This document shows, piece by piece, positions 62,711 to 64,000 of a stretch of 64,000 nucleotides of DNA. The stretch lies in the NCBI GenBank assembly GCA_022564295.1, contig JADFLR010000002.1, positions 124,001 to 188,000 of the forward strand. Direction: 5' to 3'. The stretch's first letter is position 1; each line of letters begins with the position of its first letter. This DNA is from Bacteroidota bacterium. Its GTDB lineage: Bacteria; Bacteroidota; Ignavibacteria; Ignavibacteriales; Ignavibacteriaceae. Both the position numbers and the translations under genes were made by a program. The notes beneath the pieces are model-generated. The model ran no database searches. It saw nothing but the letters and a program-made list of their open reading frames with translations, and was not told the DNA's origin.

Positions 62711-64000
62711 ATTCTACCTTAACATTATCTATGAATTCTATTTCTAGGTTAGAAGGAAGTTCGGAAAAAGATAAAAATATTAATTCAGGAAAAGAGGAAT
62801 GAATTAAACGAAACAAGTAAGGTCTGATTGTTGCCGAAGTTATTATTATTGGCTGATAACCAACCATCTTAAATTTTTCCAATGTTTTTTCTAATTGCAA
62901 TTTCAAATCATTAAGCAGTTCAGGGCTTAACCCTAATGTTTGCACAGCTTCTTTCTGGTTTTGTAACGCTTCGGTTATATAAGATTCTAGCTCTTCGCCT
63001 ATAGCTGCTGCATGAATTATATTATTTTCATCTTTATAGAGCGCAGCAAACGTATCTCCAATTGCATGACGCACATATTCGGTTAGTACATCAACATTTT
63101 TTGTTACTTTGGAGTAATCAATTAAAGCTTCCAAAATTTGAACAAGGTCTTTAATCGGAATGAGTTCTTCAAGTAGATTTTGTAAAACTTTCTGTATTGT
63201 ACCAAGTGATAAAACATCCGGGTTAATATCATCAATAACAGCTGGATAATCTTTCTTCAGATTTTCCAATAGTTGTTTAACTGACTGGCGGGATAGGATT
63301 TTCTCAAAATTATGTTTTAACGTTTCCTGCAAATGCGTTGATAGAACGGAGATACCATCAACTACGGTAAATCCAAGTATTTCGGCTTTTTCTTTTTCCG
63401 TTTTTGGAATCCAGTAGCTTGGTAAATTAAATGCAGGATCTTTTGTAGGTATTCCATCAAGTGTTTCTGTTGTCTCTACTCCCGGATTCATTGCCAGGAA
63501 CCTATCAGTATGAATATCAAAAGTTGCGGCGATAATACCTTTTATTTTTATTATGTAGTTGTTCGGTTCAAGCTGTAAATTATCGCGTACACGCACAGGC
63601 GGAATTAAAACACCGTATTCCAACGCAATGTATTTTCTTGTTGATGCAATTTTCTGAAAAAGATTTCCACCCTGACTTTCATCCACCATACTTATTAAGC
63701 CGTAGCCAATTTCAATTTCAATTGGATCTACCTGCAGGTATTGTTCTATCTTCTCCTCACCTGGTTCTTCCGGTGTTTCATCTTCATCGACCCGAAGTAG
63801 TTGCTCATCTTTTGCACGCTTAACATAAAATGAACTTACGCCTAATATTAATCCAATGGCAAGAAATGGAATTGTCGGCATGCCAGGCAAAAAACCAAAC
63901 AAAATTGCTACAACACCTACAATACCTAAAACCCTAAAATTCTTCAGCAACTGGTTTTTCATTTGTATATCGAGCGAAATGCCTGAACCGCTGCGCGTTA
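62700..64000 (-). CDS. flhA: FlhA export-gate protein (5' part outside the window)
   Basis: The reading continues to the right edge: the codons before ATG 63962 encode TRSGSGISLDIQ, the typical FlhA stretch before its last membrane helices. So the gene is 5'-truncated by the window and ATG 63962 is internal. Visible are the last helices (VLGIVGVVAILFGFLPGMPT, IPFLAIGLILG) and the cytoplasmic domain with ISMVDESQGG, ALEYGVLIPPVRVRDN and YVRHAIGDTF. FlhA forms the export gate ring that receives chaperone-substrate complexes. flhF follows with an 11-bp overlap. Confidence 0.95.
   Translation of the reverse strand, partial: TRSGSGISLDIQMKNQLLKNFRVLGIVGVVAILFGFLPGMPTIPFLAIGLILGVSSFYVKRAKDEQLLRVDEDETPEEPGEEKIEQYLQVDPIEIEIGYGLISMVDESQGGNLFQKIASTRKYIALEYGVLIPPVRVRDNLQLEPNNYIIKIKGIIAATFDIHTDRFLAMNPGVETTETLDGIPTKDPAFNLPSYWIPKTEKEKAEILGFTVVDGISVLSTHLQETLKHNFEKILSRQSVKQLLENLKKDYPAVIDDINPDVLSLGTIQKVLQNLLEELIPIKDLVQILEALIDYSKVTKNVDVLTEYVRHAIGDTFAALYKDENNIIHAAAIGEELESYITEALQNQKEAVQTLGLSPELLNDLKLQLEKTLEKFKMVGYQPIIITSATIRPYLFRLIHSSFPELIFLSFSELPSNLEIEFIDNVKVEYAS

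Overview
The window is AT-rich DNA from a diderm bacterium that carries both a type IX secretion system (SprA, PorX, PorV/PorQ-like barrels, a type-A-like sorting tail) and a complete-looking flagellar locus. That combination, with the HpnC/D/E squalene genes, LpxH lipid A synthesis and many Bacteroidota-type families, points to the Ignavibacteria (Ignavibacterium/Melioribacter relatives) rather than to classical Bacteroidia. The placement is inferred from gene content and was not checked by phylogeny.

Layout. Positions 1-8317 (minus strand) hold the giant T9SS translocon gene sprA followed by porX, which runs off the left edge. Positions 8585-16084 are a mixed region: a Cupin_5 protein, a small conserved protein preceded by a decayed gene, a 151-bp MITE-like element with perfect terminal repeats and an 8-bp target duplication, a secreted M28 peptidase, a VapBC-type toxin-antitoxin pair with a palindromic operator, the hpnC-hpnD-hpnE squalene operon and tRNA-Leu. 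Positions 16312-26225 carry a tRNA-like structured element, a class A PBP, lpxH, an M1 aminopeptidase, glgC, uvrC, an L,D-transpeptidase whose N-terminus is interrupted, and an exported hypothetical protein.

Positions 26249-37026 are one tightly packed eleven-gene minus-strand run: archease, RtcB, polysaccharide deacetylase, membrane glycosyltransferase, radical SAM protein, outer-membrane barrel, M50 protease, lipoprotein, beta-propeller protein with a sorting tail, and two PorV/PorQ-family barrels. A DMT transporter, pdxH, a MORN-repeat lipoprotein and tRNA-Gly and tRNA-Val follow to 40323.

Positions 40378-64000 are a long minus-strand flagellar and signalling operon, read flhA-flhF-flhG-small membrane protein-fliA-HDOD-pseudokinase-membrane protein-flgF-flgG-flgA-flgH-flgI-flgJ/SLT-flgN-flgK-flgL-motA-motB-fliW-csrA-response regulator/HPt-motA-motB-response regulator-unknown-sensor kinase-unknown. 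It supplies export-gate and placement functions, the late sigma factor, rod, rings and hook junction, two stator pairs and the FliW/CsrA translational switch.

The most unusual part is the signalling. Both histidine-kinase-like proteins lack the phosphoacceptor His (Ile in one, Glu in the other). A response regulator two genes upstream of the first kinase carries a DHp-like helix with a good His but no ATPase domain, and a separate REC-HPt protein sits between csrA and the second stator pair. This looks like a split phosphorelay built into the flagellar operon. Other oddities are a FliA that seems to lack most of region 3, an FlgJ fused to a GH23/SLT transglycosylase instead of the usual GH73 domain, an FlgH without a lipobox, and a 151-nt motA/motB overlap.
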